Below, in pieces: positions 63,574-64,000 of a DNA stretch of 64,000 nucleotides. Source of the DNA: Anoplopoma fimbria (Eukaryota > Chordata > Actinopteri > Perciformes > Anoplopomatidae); contig NC_072469.1 in assembly GCF_027596085.1 (NCBI RefSeq), positions 19,787,281 through 19,851,280 of the forward strand. The letters are read 5' to 3'. Positions within the stretch are counted from its first letter, which is position 1. Each line of letters begins with the position of its first letter. The translations under genes and the position numbers were made by a program. Below the pieces are notes generated by a model. The model saw only the letters and a list, made by a program, of their open reading frames with translations. It had not been told where the DNA came from and ran no database searches.

Positions 63574-64000
63574 TGGTTTTTACAGCCATCATGCCACCAC
63601 ACCAAAAATACACCCCTCTATGGAACAAAATCTTTCAGCTCCCTTTTTGGTTTTTCATGTGGCTAACGGCTGTTATACTTTAAACTTGTGGCAAGCATTT
63701 TTCTGTGGACCGTCCCCATGTTCTGTCCAAAGTAATCACACTCATCTGGACAACCGATTCGACAGCTGCGAGGAGTGAGGAGGATTTTCACCCACACATG
63801 AAAGAGTTTTCATTGGGAGTTCTGTTCCATCCGAGGGATGTTGTGCCACATATGTGTTTTTCTGCAGCAGTTATTTGTGTTGTAATTACAGAATGCGCAA
63901 TTTTCAGCTTTAAATGTGGTGGGGACTAACTAATAACCGATGGAGCATCTTTTCAGCGGCTACATTTGGTTTAGTTTACTCAAGTTTTCCGCAAAGTTTA
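63574..64000 (+). other. Right end of window, nothing firm
   Basis: A GTTTTTACAG acceptor at about 63577-63586 could open a short frame (LWNKIFQLPFWFFMWLTAV then stop), but this is weak. The remaining exons of the plus-strand gene, if any, may lie beyond 64000. Confidence 0.3.

Overview
The window reads as nuclear DNA from a teleost fish, probably a percomorph. It is intron-rich, has many long dinucleotide microsatellites, and carries dispersed repeats that I recognise from perch-like fish. Nothing bacterial, viral or plasmid-like is visible. Open reading frames are mostly chance frames or microsatellite translations; only a few short exons look real.

The main gene is MYRIP (Slac2-c, the Rab27/myosin VIIa linker) on the minus strand. 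From its 5' end it shows a CpG-rich promoter and probable non-coding first exon (about 50681-50990), a first coding exon (start codon at 43377, donor after 43268), and a second coding exon with the complete eight-cysteine zinc finger (4052-3831). The codon split between the two coding exons joins correctly. The remaining exons lie outside the window, to the left of position 1. About 47 kb of the window is therefore MYRIP introns, including one of 39.2 kb.

The introns hold microsatellites, an L2-type LINE tail inserted into an older repeat (40550-41425), several copies of one non-autonomous repeat family (20.2-23.1 kb, 45.45-45.7 kb and 59.8-60.0 kb), a Tc1-like transposon end (27959-28130), and two hairpin-forming inverted repeats.

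Divergent to MYRIP, a TATA-box promoter at 62568 precedes a 41-residue signal-peptide exon with a clean splice donor (62621-62743) on the plus strand. A possible second exon starts at 63319. I do not recognise this protein; it is the best candidate in the window for something not yet described. The 11.6 kb between the two promoters has no coding exon I can support.
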